64,000 nt of DNA from positions 62,001 to 126,000 of the forward strand of contig CAWFKW010000003.1 in the NCBI GenBank assembly GCA_963816535.1, given 5' to 3'. This document shows, in pieces, positions 62,463 through 64,000 of this stretch (position 1 is the stretch's first letter; each line of letters opens with the position of its first letter). This stretch comes from CAWFKW01 sp963816535. GTDB lineage: Bacteria > Bacteroidota > Ignavibacteria > Tepidaquicellales > OLB5. A model generated the notes under the pieces. That model was given only the letters and a program-made list of their open reading frames with translations, was not told where the DNA came from and made no database searches. Both the position numbers and the translations under genes were made by a program.

Positions 62463-62640
62463 AGCGGGTTATGTAAAGGAGTTTCCTGCAACAAAACAAA
62501 AAACTCCGAGTGGGAAATAAGGGCGCTCACCCTGAAGGTGTTTCCTGCCGTACACATGGTTGGCCAAACCGATGCCGAGACGTGAATTCGTCTAACTGGT
62601 TGAAATCAAATTATTGTCCCTGGGGACAATTTTATTTTTA
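62463..62640 (+). ncRNA. Candidate structured non-coding RNA, family not recognised
   Basis: About 175 bases lie between the strong promoter at 62428-62456 and an intrinsic terminator at 62613-62640. Potential helices can be read directly: GGAGTTT (62478-62484) with AAACTCC near 62501-62507; CACC with GGTG around 62528-62540; GGTTGG with CCAAACC near 62558-62570; AGACG/CGTCT around 62578-62592; and AACC/GGTT enclosing that stem. No start codon with a credible frame is present. It does not match 6S RNA, SRP RNA, tmRNA, RNase P or a cobalamin riboswitch as far as I can recall their signatures. It could also be the remains of a mobile element end. Confidence 0.4.
62613..62640 (+). terminator. 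Intrinsic terminator after the candidate RNA
   Basis: ATTGTCC (62613-62619), loop CTGG, GGACAAT (62624-62630), then TTTATTTTTA. Seven-base stem and T-rich tail, on the + strand. Confidence 0.6.
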
Positions 62641-63020
62641 CTTTAAAAAGACGAAAAAACAAAAAAGTTGATAAAGTTAAAAAGTTCATAAAGTTAAAAG
62701 TTATAAGGTAAAAGAAAAAACAAATAAGGAAAAGCAAACGTGAGACCCGCCAGAGGCGGGCAAGCGGCCCTCCAAAAAGCAGAGGCGCGTATCTTCGTTA
62801 TTCAGCGAAGCGCCGGCAGTTGCTATTATTTAGTCAATTAACCCAATTAACCCCAATTAACTTACTTTATTTGCTGTTTCTTATTTACCTTTTCGTTTTA
62901 GTTTTTACTTTTTACGTTTTACTTTTTACCTTTCACTTTTCACTTTTCACTTTTTCCGTTTCACTTTTCACGTTTTACTTTTTACGTTTTACTTTTTCCG
63001 TTTCACTTTTCACTTTTGTT
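62641..63020. repeat. Low-complexity purine/pyrimidine repeats upstream of hupE
   Basis: 62641-62740 is purine-rich (AAAAAG, AAGTTAAAAAG variants). A CCCGCC-AGA-GGCGGG hairpin sits at 62746-62760. From about 62880 to 63017 there is a pyrimidine-rich tract of variants of TTTTACTTTT, TTTCACTTTTC and TTTACG. It can be read as an open frame of FTF-type residues, but this is an artefact of the repeat. The hupE promoter must lie at the right end. Confidence 0.7.
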
Positions 63021-63108
63021 AGCTATCTTTGTAAGTACTTGATTTGATCCCATACGGGAATTTATTGTACGATTGATTAAACAGTTAATATTATATAGAG
63101 AGGATTTT

Positions 63109-63696
63109 ATGAATTTCGATTTTAAAAACCAATTATACAGTTTCGCAGCTTTCGTTTTCGCCCCGGTTCTCTTATTTGCACACCCCGGCTTCGGTAATTC
63201 AACAGGTTTTGTGCATGGTTTCGCGCATCCGCTCAGCGGTCTTGACCACATGATAGCAATGGTCGCTATCGGTATTTGGGCAGTGCAGGTCGGCGGCAAA
63301 GCTACCTGGCTCATTCCGCTTTCGTTTGTTTCTATGATGATAGCCGGCGCGGTTCTGGGCGCATCGGGCATAGCGCTTCCGTTTGTTGAAACGGGCATAA
63401 TCATGTCTGTGCTGATTCTTGGCGTACTCATTATAGCGTCGGTCCGCATGCCGGTAATACTTGGTATGATAGTGGCCGGATTGTTCGCGCTTTGCCATGG
63501 GCACTCACACGGGACTGAAATTCCCGCAACAGCTTCTGGCATCGCGTTTATCGCGGGTTTTACGCTTTCGACGGTTATGCTGCATCTGGGCGGCATCGGG
63601 CTTGGCTACACGGCTGCAAAGGTTTCGAAAGAAAAACTTGTGCGCCTTGCCGGCATCCCGATATTCATCGCCGGATTGGTTATGCTGTTCATGTAA
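63109..63696 (+). CDS. hupE: HupE/UreJ family nickel or cobalt transporter
   Basis: A 195-residue membrane protein with about six to seven helices. The signature HGFAHPLSGLDHMIAMVAIG follows a signal-like first helix and contains the His and Asp residues thought to bind the metal. A second His cluster, CHGHSHG, precedes the last two helices. The family carries nickel or cobalt into the cytoplasm, often for hydrogenase or urease. I chose ATG 63109 with a GAGAGG ribosome binding site upstream; the frame opens 36 bases earlier without support. No hydrogenase or urease gene is in the window, so the metal is open. Confidence 0.9.
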   Translation: MNFDFKNQLYSFAAFVFAPVLLFAHPGFGNSTGFVHGFAHPLSGLDHMIAMVAIGIWAVQVGGKATWLIPLSFVSMMIAGAVLGASGIALPFVETGIIMSVLILGVLIIASVRMPVILGMIVAGLFALCHGHSHGTEIPATASGIAFIAGFTLSTVMLHLGGIGLGYTAAKVSKEKLVRLAGIPIFIAGLVMLFM

Positions 63697-63699
63697 TAT

Positions 63700-64000
63700 A
63701 TTTTTTAAAGTCTTAAGTTGACAACTTCTTGTCTCCCCCTTACTAAGGTCTACGACTCTTCGGGGTCAAAGACCCGCAGGGAAGACTTGCAGAGCGGGAA
63801 TCCATTTCATATGTCACTCCTAACGGAGCTACTAAATTGATTCTCACTAGTTTCTACAAATATTCCGCTCCTGCGGAGCTCATAAAAAACTAAAAGTTTT
63901 AGCTTTTTTATACTTTGCGTAATTTCAGTTAGTATTTACTATTTGATGTCTGCCTTCTGCTTGCCCGCCAGTCTTTTTGGAGGGCCTTCTGCCTTTTGTT
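63700..64000. repeat. Extragenic repeat region at the right edge
   Basis: No gene. Contains a GACTCTTCGGGGTC hairpin (about 63752-63766), GCTCCTGCGGAGC-type palindromes (63825-63882) of the same family as 4857-4869, a CTAAAAGTTTTAG palindrome followed by C and T-run (about 63891-63912), and a copy of the CTGCTTGCCCGCC...GGGCCTTCTGCC element (63945-63993) known from 52965-53010. Confidence 0.65.

Noticed and set aside
62463..62640. Cobalamin riboswitch, 6S RNA, SRP RNA or tmRNA
   Set aside because: The candidate RNA lacks the B12-box, the GGAA/AGCAG SRP core, the tmRNA alanyl ends and the 6S end pairing, so none of these names is justified.
62820..63047. Open frame rich in FTF/LFTF residues
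   Set aside because: It is read through the pyrimidine-rich repeat tract and the residue pattern follows the repeat unit; no ribosome binding site or family.
63003..63596. 197-codon minus-strand open frame opposite hupE
   Set aside because: Shadow of the hupE frame; the + strand frame carries the conserved HupE motif and a ribosome binding site.

Overview
The window looks like a chromosomal segment of a member of the Ignavibacteria/Chlorobi side of the Bacteroidetes-Chlorobi group. The main reasons are five secreted proteins that end in a type IX secretion sorting domain with the NYPNPFNPST-type linker, a moderately AT-rich sequence, few strong Shine-Dalgarno sites, and a housekeeping set (dnaG, rho, rng, nadB, murA, accA, proS, maf) of bacterial, non-proteobacterial type. 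The lineage is an inference from protein style, not from a marker-gene tree.

Layout. 0-6 kb: end of a DUF3108 gene, a GT9 heptosyltransferase-like gene, an M19 dipeptidase, dnaG, a frameshifted SMUG2-type DNA glycosylase and an SRPBCC protein. 6-13 kb: four T9SS cargo proteins with beta-propeller-like repeats. 13-15 kb: a slipin/NfeD membrane protease pair. 15.8-22.8 kb: a rightward rho-rng-nadB-(membrane spermidine-synthase-like) operon, in which nadB carries a frameshift. 22.8-24.1 kb: a fifth T9SS cargo gene broken at a run of nine G. 24.2-52.1 kb: a leftward run of 24 tightly packed genes (proS, maf, a flippase-like protein, a B12-binding protein, phosphohexomutase, Wza, Wzz, Wzy, Wzx, many glycosyltransferases, an initiating phosphoglycosyltransferase, a DegT aminotransferase, accA, murA). 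It encodes a Wzx/Wzy-type surface polysaccharide pathway plus a few core genes. 52.2-62.2 kb: an accessory island with a doubly frameshifted HigBA toxin-antitoxin pair, a lipoprotein, a field of palindromic extragenic repeats, and a three-gene operon: PLD-SNF2 helicase, Eco57I/TaqI-like adenine methyltransferase and HExxH metallopeptidase. 62.2-64 kb: repeats, a candidate structured RNA with its own promoter and terminator, and hupE.

The most interesting piece is the three-gene operon at 54.6-62.1 kb. A helicase fused to a phospholipase-D-type nuclease, a methyltransferase with a specificity domain and a zinc peptidase are co-transcribed, and two of the genes overlap by ATGA. This is a plausible restriction-like anti-phage system, and the peptidase is an unusual partner. 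Second-rank observations are a MurA with Asp in place of the fosfomycin-target Cys, a GT2-phosphoglycosyltransferase fusion whose C-terminal domain looks degenerate, and the candidate RNA at 62.46-62.64 kb.

Five reading frames (SMUG2, nadB, the T9SS gene at 22.8-24.1 kb, higA, higB) are broken by an apparent single-base change in a short or long homopolymer. A sixth gene (GT9) lacks any ATG/GTG/TTG ahead of its conserved N-terminal motif. Breaking nadB and both toxin-antitoxin partners in this one way points first to sequence error. The nine-G tract could nevertheless be a real phase-variable site. No rRNA, tRNA, CRISPR array or complete insertion sequence was recognised.
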